NCBI RefSeq assembly: GCF_003634965.1
Contig: NZ_RBXP01000019.1
Coordinates: forward strand, 124,001-188,000
Direction: 5' to 3'
From: Azonexus fungiphilus
Lineage (GTDB): Bacteria; Pseudomonadota; Gammaproteobacteria; Burkholderiales; Rhodocyclaceae
DNA length: 64,000 nucleotides
The notes beneath the pieces were generated by a model. It was not told the DNA's origin. It did no database searches and was given only the letters and a program-made list of their open reading frames with translations. Position 1 is the first letter of the stretch, and each line of letters begins with the position of its first letter. Position numbers and translations under genes: made by a program. Below, piece by piece: positions 57,393 through 64,000 of the stretch.

Positions 57393-59308
57393 GCGCCGAC
57401 ACGCGCCTCGAGACTTTCCCAGCGTTCGAGCAGCGCCAGCAATTCGTCGTCGATCGCCGCCAGCCGTTCGGACGCCTTCTGCGCCCCCTGCGGGTCGCGC
57501 TGGTAAAGCGCCGGATCCTCCAGCTGCGCGGTCAGCGCCGCCTGCTCGGCCTCGAGGCCGGCGATCTTCTCCGGCAGGGCTTCGAGCTCGCGCTGCTCCT
57601 TCCAGCTCAGCTTGTCGGCTTTGGCTTTAACGGCTTCGGCGGGCTTCGCCACCGGCTTGGTCTCGCTCTTCGGCTTGTCCACAGCCAGCTTGGGCTGGCT
57701 CGCCTGGTAGTTGGCCCAGTCACTGTAACCGCCGGCGTACTCCTTCCAGACGCCATCGCCTTCGGCGGCGATGGTCTGGGTGACGACGTTGTCGAGGAAG
57801 GTCCGGTCGTGGCTGACCAGGAACAGCGTGCCGTCGTAGTCCTGGAGGAGTTGTTCGAGCAGTTCCAGGGTGTCGATGTCGAGGTCGTTGGTCGGCTCGT
57901 CGAGGACCAGCACGTTGGCCGGCTTGGCAAACAGTCGGGCCAGCAGCAGCCGGTTGCGCTCGCCGCCGGAGAGCGAACTGACCGGCGAACGGGCGCGTTC
58001 GGGCGCGAACAGGAAGTCTTCGAGGTAGCCGATGACGTGCTTGCGGGCGCCGCCGATCTCGACCCAGTCGGAACCCGGCGAGATGACGTCGGCCAGGGTG
58101 GAATCCGGATTGAGCTGGGTGCGGAACTGGTCGAAGTAGGCGATTTCCATCTTCGTCCCCTGACGCACGCTGCCGGCGTCCGGCTGCAGTTCGCCGAGGA
58201 TCAGCCGCAGCAGCGTCGTCTTGCCGGCGCCGTTGGGACCGATCAGGCCGATCTTGTCGCCGCGCTGGATGCGCGCCGAGAAATCGGCCACGATCGCCCG
58301 TTGACCGTAAGATTTGACGACATGCTCGAGTTCGGCGACCAGCTTGCCGCTCTTGTCGCCGACTTCGAGCTGCAGGTTGACCTTGCCCATGCGCTCGCGC
58401 CGCGCCTGGCGTTCGGCGCGCAGGCGGTCGAGCCGCTGGACACGGAACACCGCACGCGTGCGCCGCGCCTCGACGCCCTTGCGGATCCACACTTCCTCTT
58501 CCTTGAGCAGCTTGTCGGCGCGCGCGTTGGCCAGCGCCTCCTCGTGCAGCATCGCTTCCTTGCGCTGCTGGTACTGGCTGAAGTTGCCGGGAAAACTGGC
58601 CAGCTTGCCGCGGTCGAGCTCGACGATGCGGGTGCTGACCCGGTCGAGGAAGGAACGGTCGTGGGTGATGAAGAGCAGGGTCACGCCGGATTCGATGAGC
58701 AGCGTTTCCAGCCATTCGATGGCGGCGATGTCGAGGTGGTTGGTCGGCTCGTCGAGGAGCAGCACTTCCGGCGCCACGGCCAGCGCCTGGGCCAGCGCCA
58801 GGCGCTTCTTCTGGCCGCCGGAGAGGCTGCCGACCTGCGCTTCCGGATCGAGCCCGAAGCGGGCGATGACCTTTTCCGCCTGCGCCTCGTAGGCCCAGGC
58901 GCCACGCGCCTCGAGTTCGTGCTGCAGCGTATCCATGCGCGCCAGCAGGGCGTCGTGATCGCCCTGTCCTTCGCCGAGGCGGTGTGACACTTCGTGATAC
59001 TCGGCGAGCAGGGTCGACGTCTCGCCCATGCCGGAAATCACCGCTTCGAAGACCGAGTGCGCCGGATCGAAGGGCGGCTCCTGCGGCACGTAGCCGACCC
59101 GGATGCCCGGCTGCACCCAGACCTCGCCGTCGTCCAGCCGGCCCTTGCCGGTGCCGGCCGCGATCGCCGCCAGCAGCGACGATTTGCCGGTGCCGTTGCG
59201 GCCGATCAGGGCGACGCGTTCGCCGGGATCGAGCTGGAACTCGGCATGATCGAGGAGCGGCACGTGGCCATAGGCCAGACAGGCATCGGCAAGCTTGAGA
59301 TAGGGCAT
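57389..59308 (-). CDS. uup: ABC-F ATPase Uup
   Basis: 639-aa soluble protein with two ATPase modules: GRNGTGKSSLLAAI / SLSGGQKKRLALAQAL and GPNGAGKTTLLRLIL / LSGGERNRLLLARLF, with DEPTNHLD and DEPTNDLD Walker B motifs. A linker and a C-terminal coiled-coil DNA-binding tail (about 560-639) typify Uup, which affects transposon excision and ribosome function. Confidence 0.94.
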   Translation of the reverse strand: MPYLKLADACLAYGHVPLLDHAEFQLDPGERVALIGRNGTGKSSLLAAIAAGTGKGRLDDGEVWVQPGIRVGYVPQEPPFDPAHSVFEAVISGMGETSTLLAEYHEVSHRLGEGQGDHDALLARMDTLQHELEARGAWAYEAQAEKVIARFGLDPEAQVGSLSGGQKKRLALAQALAVAPEVLLLDEPTNHLDIAAIEWLETLLIESGVTLLFITHDRSFLDRVSTRIVELDRGKLASFPGNFSQYQQRKEAMLHEEALANARADKLLKEEEVWIRKGVEARRTRAVFRVQRLDRLRAERQARRERMGKVNLQLEVGDKSGKLVAELEHVVKSYGQRAIVADFSARIQRGDKIGLIGPNGAGKTTLLRLILGELQPDAGSVRQGTKMEIAYFDQFRTQLNPDSTLADVISPGSDWVEIGGARKHVIGYLEDFLFAPERARSPVSSLSGGERNRLLLARLFAKPANVLVLDEPTNDLDIDTLELLEQLLQDYDGTLFLVSHDRTFLDNVVTQTIAAEGDGVWKEYAGGYSDWANYQASQPKLAVDKPKSETKPVAKPAEAVKAKADKLSWKEQRELEALPEKIAGLEAEQAALTAQLEDPALYQRDPQGAQKASERLAAIDDELLALLERWESLEARVGA

Positions 59309-59319
59309 CGCTGGTAACG

Positions 59320-59343
59320 AAAACGGCGCCCCGCAAGGCGCCG
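59320..59343 (-). terminator. Terminator of the dCache chemoreceptor gene
   Basis: Minus strand CGGCGCC - TTGCGG - GGCGCCG followed by TTTTCG, between the receptor stop and uup. Confidence 0.8.
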
Positions 59344-59373
59344 ATCAGTGGGAGAAGCCCGGATTCTAAACGC

Positions 59374-61413
59374 TCACAGCGAGAACCGGGACAATTGTGC
59401 CTGCAGTTCGTCGGCCAGCCGTTCGAGATCCTCGGCCCGCTGGCGATTCGCCAGGGCCCGCTCGTTGGTGCCCTCGGCCGCCTGGGCAATGCGCTCGACC
59501 AGACGGGCGATCTCCTGGCTGGCCGCGCTTTGCTCGCGGGTGCCGTCGGCAATCTGCATGACCACGCCGACCGTTTCCTCGACCCGCCCCTCGATCGTCG
59601 TCAGCGAATCGCCGGCATCGCGCGCCAGTTCGACGCTGCTGCTCATGTTGCCGCTGACCGACTGCATGCGCGTCACGGCATGGGTCGTCTCCTTGAGGAT
59701 CGCCTCGACCGTGCTGGCGATTTCCTGGGTGGACAGCGCAGTCCGCTCGGCGAGCTTGCGCACCTCGTCGGCGACGACGGCGAAACCGCGCCCCTGCTCG
59801 CCGGCACGGGCCGCCTCGATGGCCGCATTGAGCGCCAGCAGGTTGGTCTGCTCGGCAATTTCGCGGATCACCCCGACGACACTGGAAATCTGCTTCGAAC
59901 GCTCGCCCAGGGTCTCGATCAGAGCCGCCGACTCGCCGATCTCACTGGCCACGCGCTCGAGTTCGTGCATCGTTCGCGTCACCACCTGGCGACCGCCACC
60001 GGTGACCGAGCGCGAATCCTCGGAAATCTGCGCCGCCTGGCGGGCGTTGTCGGCCACGTGGGAAATGCTCACCGACAATTGCTCGACCGATGCGGCAATC
60101 CCGGAAGCCGACTGCGAAGCCTGGCCGGCACTTTCGAGGGCACGTTGCGCGGCATCGCGTACCTGATGGGCCGACTGGCCGACCTGGGCCGACGTCTGCG
60201 CCACCCCGCTGACCAGCTTGCGCATGCCTGCCGCCATTTCGTTGAAGGCATGCGCAATCGCATGCACCTCGTTGCGACTGCGCGGATCGGCCTGCTCGAC
60301 AGTCGCCCGCAGATCGCCGGCACTCAGCCGCGACACGGCATCGACCAGCTGCGCCAGCCCGCGCAACCGCGAGCGCACCAGGAACCAGGTGACCAGCGCC
60401 AGCAACAACGCCGCCAGCACGCTGACCAGGATCACCATGTTGCGCAAGGCGCGGCTTTCCTCGAGATACTCATCCAGCCAGCTACCGGTCGCCACCGTCC
60501 AGCCCCAGTTGTCCGAGGTTGCGGCAACGACGATCTTCTCACGCTCGCTACCGCCGGCATCCGGCATCTGATACCGATAAACGCCGTTCCGGGTGGCCAG
60601 GATCCGGGCAACAGCGTCCTTGGCCGTAGCCGGCACATCGACCTCGGACAACAGCTTTTCCTGAAATTTCGGGTGCAGCACGAACTCGCCGTCGCCCTTG
60701 TCGCCGACCGGGCGGACGATGTAGACATAGCCTGTCTTGCCGGCAACGATGCTGCCGAACTGGGCACGGATCCGCTTGAGTTCCTCGGCCAGCGAAATGC
60801 GCACCGAAACCGCCCCCCAGGCGGTACCGCCGGCATCGCGCAGCAGGCGAACCGTGCTGAAATAATACTTGCCGCCACGAATCGCCAGCCCCTGGTAGTC
60901 CTTGCCCGCCTTCAGGGAAAGCGCCACCGGGTCGTCGTCCTTGACCGGGACGCCATGCATCGGCTTGCCGTTCTTGTCGCGCAGCAAAGTCGCCAGGCGA
61001 TAGACCTTGCCGTCGCGCAACAACAGCAAGGCCGCCTCGTCTCCGGTCAGCGACTGGAAGGACTTGAGCAGGCGATCATTGCCGTTGAGCAACTCGCCGC
61101 CCAGACGGACGGCCGGCAGATCGACGTCGCCGGTACGCACCAGATCGCTGCCCGGCGACAGATTTCCGTTCAGGAAACGCAGAAAAAAATCGGCTTGCCG
61201 GCCACCCCGTTCGCGCACTTCGTCAAACAGCGCGTCGAGCGTGCCCGCCATCAGCTTCGCCTCGCGGGTCAGGTTCTGCTCGGCAACGCTGATGGCTGCG
61301 CCATCGGCACGGAACTGGACGGTCATGGCCATGGCCAGGAAGACGACAGCCAGTGCACCAACGATGGCGACGATCAATTGCTGGGCAATCGGTCGATGGG
61401 AAAAATGGTTCAC
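59374..61413 (-). CDS. Methyl-accepting chemotaxis protein with Cache_3-Cache_2-type sensor
   Basis: 679-aa receptor. TM1 (about 10-32), periplasmic double Cache (33-325; [45 protein letters not shown]), TM2 (about 330-350), HAMP, signalling domain with [35 protein letters not shown]. No C-terminal CheR-binding pentapeptide. The ATG follows GGAGGAG; a GTG two codons earlier within GACCGTGAACC is possible. Ligand unknown. Confidence 0.92.
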   Translation of the reverse strand: MNHFSHRPIAQQLIVAIVGALAVVFLAMAMTVQFRADGAAISVAEQNLTREAKLMAGTLDALFDEVRERGGRQADFFLRFLNGNLSPGSDLVRTGDVDLPAVRLGGELLNGNDRLLKSFQSLTGDEAALLLLRDGKVYRLATLLRDKNGKPMHGVPVKDDDPVALSLKAGKDYQGLAIRGGKYYFSTVRLLRDAGGTAWGAVSVRISLAEELKRIRAQFGSIVAGKTGYVYIVRPVGDKGDGEFVLHPKFQEKLLSEVDVPATAKDAVARILATRNGVYRYQMPDAGGSEREKIVVAATSDNWGWTVATGSWLDEYLEESRALRNMVILVSVLAALLLALVTWFLVRSRLRGLAQLVDAVSRLSAGDLRATVEQADPRSRNEVHAIAHAFNEMAAGMRKLVSGVAQTSAQVGQSAHQVRDAAQRALESAGQASQSASGIAASVEQLSVSISHVADNARQAAQISEDSRSVTGGGRQVVTRTMHELERVASEIGESAALIETLGERSKQISSVVGVIREIAEQTNLLALNAAIEAARAGEQGRGFAVVADEVRKLAERTALSTQEIASTVEAILKETTHAVTRMQSVSGNMSSSVELARDAGDSLTTIEGRVEETVGVVMQIADGTREQSAASQEIARLVERIAQAAEGTNERALANRQRAEDLERLADELQAQLSRFSL

Positions 61414-61444
61414 GGTCGACTCCTCCGATTTTTAAAATTTTATT

Positions 61445-61451
61445 ATTTATA
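61445..61451 (-). promoter_or_regulatory. Extended -10 box for the dCache chemoreceptor
   Basis: Minus strand TGCTATAAAT, an extended -10, 32-38 bp upstream of the start. The surrounding 61420-61460 is notably A/T-rich. Confidence 0.5.
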
Positions 61452-61532
61452 GCATATTTTGACACTCGCGCCACAACCTACCCCTCGCCTTGCCAAGCCG
61501 GTACAATGCGCCCCTGCCGAACTTTCCGGCCT

Positions 61533-61607
61533 GCCTCCATAGTTAAATGGATATAACACGCCCCTCCTAAGGGCGAATTGGTGGTTCGATTCCACCTGGG
61601 GGCGCCA
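61533..61607 (+). tRNA. tRNA-Arg(CCU)
   Basis: 75 nt with CCA. Acceptor GCCTCCA/TGGGGGC, anticodon loop CTCCTAA giving CCU (reads AGG), T-arm GGTTCGATTCC. Sits 22 bp upstream of selD. Confidence 0.95.
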
Positions 61608-61628
61608 GCGACCCGAATGGAAGCCACG

Positions 61629-62684
61629 ATGACCACGACTCCCCGTCTCACTTCGCTGTCGCATGGCGGCGGCTGCGGCTGCAAGATCGCCCCCGGCGTG
61701 CTCGCCGACATCCTCAGGGGCAGCAACCGCTTGCCGGTTCCACCCGAACTGCTGGTCGGCATCGAGACCTCGGACGATGCCGCGGTGTACAAGCTCAACG
61801 ACGAACAGGCGCTGGTCGCGACCACCGACTTCTTCATGCCGATCGTCGACGACCCCTACGATTTCGGGCGTATCGCCGCGACCAACGCGATTTCCGACGT
61901 CTACGCCATGGGCGGCCGGCCGATCATGGCCCTGGCTCTGGTCGGCATGCCGATCAACGTGTTGCCGCAGGACACCATCCGGCGCATCCTCGAAGGCGGC
62001 GAAGCGGTCTGCCGCGCGGCCGGCATCCCGATCGCCGGCGGCCACACGATCGATTCGGTCGAGCCGATCTACGGCCTGGTCGCGCTCGGCCTGGTCCATC
62101 CGGACAAGCTGCGCCGCAACGCCGACGCCCGCCCCGGCGACCGACTGGTCTTCGGCAAGCCGCTCGGAGTCGGCATCCTCTCGGCAGCATTGAAGAAGGA
62201 CGCGGTCGACGCCGACGGCTACGCAAAGATGATCGCGACGACGACCCGCCTCAACACCCCTGGCCCGGCCCTCGCCGAACTGCCCGGCGTGCACGCGATG
62301 ACCGACGTCACCGGCTTCGGCTTCGCCGGCCACGCCCTCGAGATCGCCCGCGGCGCCGGCTGCACGCTGGCCATCGACTGGTCCCGGGTGCCGCTGCTCG
62401 ACGGTGTCCGCGAGCTCGCCGAGCGCGGTTTCGTGACCGGCGCTTCGGCCCGCAACTTCGCCGCCTACGGCAGCGAGATCGCCCTGCCCGCCGGCTTCCC
62501 GGCCGCCGAACAGGCCCTGCTCAGCGACCCGCAGACGAGCGGCGGCTTGCTCGTTTCCTGCGCCCCCGAGAGTGTCGAGGCTGTGCTGGCGATTTTCCGC
62601 GAGCACGGTTTTGCCGATGCCGCCGAGATCGGCGAGGTGCTTCCCCGCGGCCCGGCACCGCTGCTCGTGCGCACGGCGGCCTGA
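61629..62684 (+). CDS. selD: Selenide, water dikinase SelD
   Basis: 351-aa selenophosphate synthetase. Active-site loop SHGGGCGCKIAPGVL has cysteine (Cys16, Lys19), not selenocysteine, at the catalytic position. DDAAVYKLNDEQALVATTDFFMPIVDDP, AGGHTIDSVEPIYGL and DVTGFGFAGHALE follow. ATG 61629 has GGAAG upstream; ATG 61617 is an alternative. It supplies selenophosphate for Sec-tRNA or selenouridine tRNA; those partners are outside the window. Confidence 0.95.
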   Translation: MTTTPRLTSLSHGGGCGCKIAPGVLADILRGSNRLPVPPELLVGIETSDDAAVYKLNDEQALVATTDFFMPIVDDPYDFGRIAATNAISDVYAMGGRPIMALALVGMPINVLPQDTIRRILEGGEAVCRAAGIPIAGGHTIDSVEPIYGLVALGLVHPDKLRRNADARPGDRLVFGKPLGVGILSAALKKDAVDADGYAKMIATTTRLNTPGPALAELPGVHAMTDVTGFGFAGHALEIARGAGCTLAIDWSRVPLLDGVRELAERGFVTGASARNFAAYGSEIALPAGFPAAEQALLSDPQTSGGLLVSCAPESVEAVLAIFREHGFADAAEIGEVLPRGPAPLLVRTAA

Positions 62685-63458
62685 ATGCGCAGGACCGGTA
62701 CGCCACCACGCCACGCCATCGACATCAGCGAAGCTGACGGCGTCCGTTACCTGCATTTCGGTTCCGAATGGGTGCAGGGCGCGATGCGCGTCGCCCGGCC
62801 GTGGTCGCTCGAACTCGACTACACCCGTGAAATGATGGCCGGGCTGCTCCTGCGCGACGCCGCCCGCTGGCCGCGCACGGCATTGCTGATCGGCCTGGGC
62901 GCCGGCTCGCTGGCGAAGTTCATCCACCGCCACTTCCCGGCATGCCGGATCACCGTCGTCGAGATCAACCCCCAGGTCGAATTCGTCGCCCGCCAGTACT
63001 TCCGGCTGCCCGACGACCCGCTGCGCCTCGATGTCCGCATCGGCTGCGGCGCCGACTACCTGCAGACGAACAAGCGCCGCTTCGACCTGATCCTCTCCGA
63101 CGGCTTCGACGCCGGCGGCCGCCCCGGCATGCTCGACACGCCCGCCTTCTACCAGACCTGCCGCGCCGGCCTGAGCGACGACGGACTGTTCTGCGTCAAC
63201 CTGCTGCGTGAAAAAGGCTTCGCCAGCAGCGTCGACCGTATCCGCTCGGCGTTCACCGACCGGATCGCCGTGTTCCCGGCCTGCGCCAGTGGCAACACCA
63301 TCGTTTTCGGACGCGGCGAGAACGGCGTCGAGGCCACGCTCGGCGAACTCGCCGCACGGGCCGCCGAACTGCGCGCCCGGACCCGGCTCAACCTGCTGCC
63401 GACGGTCGACCGCCTGCGCCAGGCCGGCATCTCCGACGCGGCGCCGCTGCGCCTGTAA
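62685..63458 (+). CDS. Spermidine-synthase-like methyltransferase-fold protein
   Basis: 257 aa. Rossmann core with LLIGLGAGSLAKF, VVEINPQVEFVARQYF, DVRIGCGADYL and DLILSDGFDAGG, as in SpeE-like proteins. The N-terminal beta domain is short and polyamine-site residues are not all evident, so true spermidine synthase activity is unproven. ATG abuts the selD stop. Confidence 0.82.
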   Translation: MRRTGTPPRHAIDISEADGVRYLHFGSEWVQGAMRVARPWSLELDYTREMMAGLLLRDAARWPRTALLIGLGAGSLAKFIHRHFPACRITVVEINPQVEFVARQYFRLPDDPLRLDVRIGCGADYLQTNKRRFDLILSDGFDAGGRPGMLDTPAFYQTCRAGLSDDGLFCVNLLREKGFASSVDRIRSAFTDRIAVFPACASGNTIVFGRGENGVEATLGELAARAAELRARTRLNLLPTVDRLRQAGISDAAPLRL

Positions 63459-63580
63459 CAAGGCGCTTGAGTTCTCCGCCCGGGCTGCTATAAAACAGTC
63501 ATCCTCCACCGACAACAACGACAAAGGCGGACAGAACAACGACAAGACCCGTCCATTCTGCCCAAAGACCCGGAGGAGCC

Positions 63581-63850
63581 ATGCTGTCCATGCAAGACGT
63601 CATCGATTATTGCGATCTCGACCGCGGCGAAATCGAAGCGATCGCCGAACACGAACACGTGCCCATGGCGGTTGCCGCCGAAATCAGCGAAATCCTGCTG
63701 TGCTCGCCCGAGGGCGTCTGCCAGCTGCACACGATGATCATCGAGAACATGCAGCGGGCGCTTGAGGTCGGCCAGCAGCAGCGCGTCCTCGACCTGATCC
63801 GGACCTACGAGCACCTGCAGCGCACACATCCGCTGCCGACCCGGCACTGA
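63581..63850 (+). CDS. Small conserved protein, helical, unknown function
   Basis: 89 aa, acidic, no signal or membrane span. MQDVIDYCDLDRGEIEAIAEHEHVPMAVAAEIS then a His/Met region (CQLHTMIIENM) and an arginine-containing helix. GGAGGAG precedes the ATG. Helical bundle suggested; family not recognised. Confidence 0.72.
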   Translation: MLSMQDVIDYCDLDRGEIEAIAEHEHVPMAVAAEISEILLCSPEGVCQLHTMIIENMQRALEVGQQQRVLDLIRTYEHLQRTHPLPTRH

Positions 63851-63856
63851 AACGAC

Positions 63857-63886
63857 AAGGCCCGCCGCCAGCTGGCGACGGGCCTT
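63857..63886. terminator. Hairpin between converging genes at the right edge
   Basis: AAGGCCCG ... CGGGCCTT arms with an inner GCC/GGC stem. Lacks a long T-run. Confidence 0.6.
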
Positions 63887-63901
63887 CCCCACGGCCTGCG
63901 A

Positions 63902-64000
63902 TCAGGCCGCCTGCTTCTCGACGTGGGCCTGCTTCTCGTAAAGGAACTCGAGCACGGCAGCACGACAATCGATGTAGGCCGGATCGTGCGCCAGCACCAG
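63902..64000 (-). CDS. C-terminal end of a gene cut by the window edge
   Basis: The last 32 codons end ...VLEFLYEKQAHVEKQAA before TGA at 63902. Too short to identify. Codon use is like the neighbours. Confidence 0.55.
   Translation of the reverse strand: MVLAHDPAYIDCRAAVLEFLYEKQAHVEKQAA

Noticed and set aside
63401-63415. GACGGTCGACCGCC near the end of the spermidine-synthase-like gene as a full element
   Set aside because: The core is exact but there is no A-tract on either side; counted only in the core tally.

Overview
The window is a dense, high-GC stretch of a betaproteobacterial chromosome. Gene content and order point to a free-living, flagellated diazotroph of the Rhodocyclaceae/Azonexaceae type (Dechloromonas or Azonexus relatives). 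The supporting features are the tail of a nif cluster (nifV-cysE-TPR-nifW-nifZ-nifM), energy-taxis receptors, cytochrome c', DUF2322, glycolate oxidase, and many c-di-GMP/HDOD signalling proteins. I see no prophage, insertion sequence, CRISPR array or plasmid functions. Almost everything is core or lineage-core sequence, so the unusual material lies in the non-coding and in-gene sequence pattern.

Layout. 1-4178: nif accessory operon with a sigma-54 promoter at its head. 4186-7887: PAS chemoreceptor and PAS-GGDEF diguanylate cyclase. 7976-9196: cytochrome c'/b561 pair. 9355-11235: purB, a small membrane protein and DUF2322. 11330-14720: GST, HD-GYP, and the operon nudJ - periplasmic C/H/D protein - mnmA. 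14802-18364: ilvE, CHCC zinc finger, waaF, SnoaL-like protein, YheT-like hydrolase. 18374-24322: phosphomannomutase, EAL-HDOD, small proteins, alaS. 24434-26847: exported protein, glycerophosphodiesterase and a UgpB-like binding protein. 26933-31827: lipoprotein, hybrid-size sensor kinase plus receiver, RhlE helicase. 31840-40856: glcD-glcE-glcF-HDOD-PP2C operon, CZB diguanylate cyclase, glycerate kinase and hydroxypyruvate isomerase, i.e. a glycolate/glyoxylate block. 40920-46919: cobalamin adenosyltransferase and a YbhGFSR-like ABC export operon behind a TetR-type palindrome. 46938-49716: tRNA-Ser(UGA), YccA, rlmD, a small Ala/Pro lipoprotein. 49815-54535: bamC-dapA and glycosylase-accA-tilS. 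54643-64000: two HDOD proteins, a metallo-beta-lactamase-fold hydrolase, Uup, a dCache chemoreceptor, tRNA-Arg(CCU), selD, a spermidine-synthase-like methyltransferase and a small conserved protein.

The most interesting signal is a dispersed short repeat. It has a palindromic core ACGGTCGACCGT (variant ACGGTCGACGGC/T), followed within a few bases by one A-tract and then a second A-tract of the form GGCAAAAAACC, about 30-40 bp in all. I count about ten good copies in 64 kb plus a tail of degraded ones. Most lie inside genes, in both orientations, and read in frame as Thr-Val-Asp-Arg or Thr-Val-Asp-Gly-Glu-Lys. They sit in linkers, signal peptides and apparent insertions: GlcE has an extra segment exactly at one copy, and the linker of the ABC ATPase/permease fusion carries three cores. 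This resembles a protein-tolerated palindromic element or a genome-wide recognition site rather than ordinary coding sequence.
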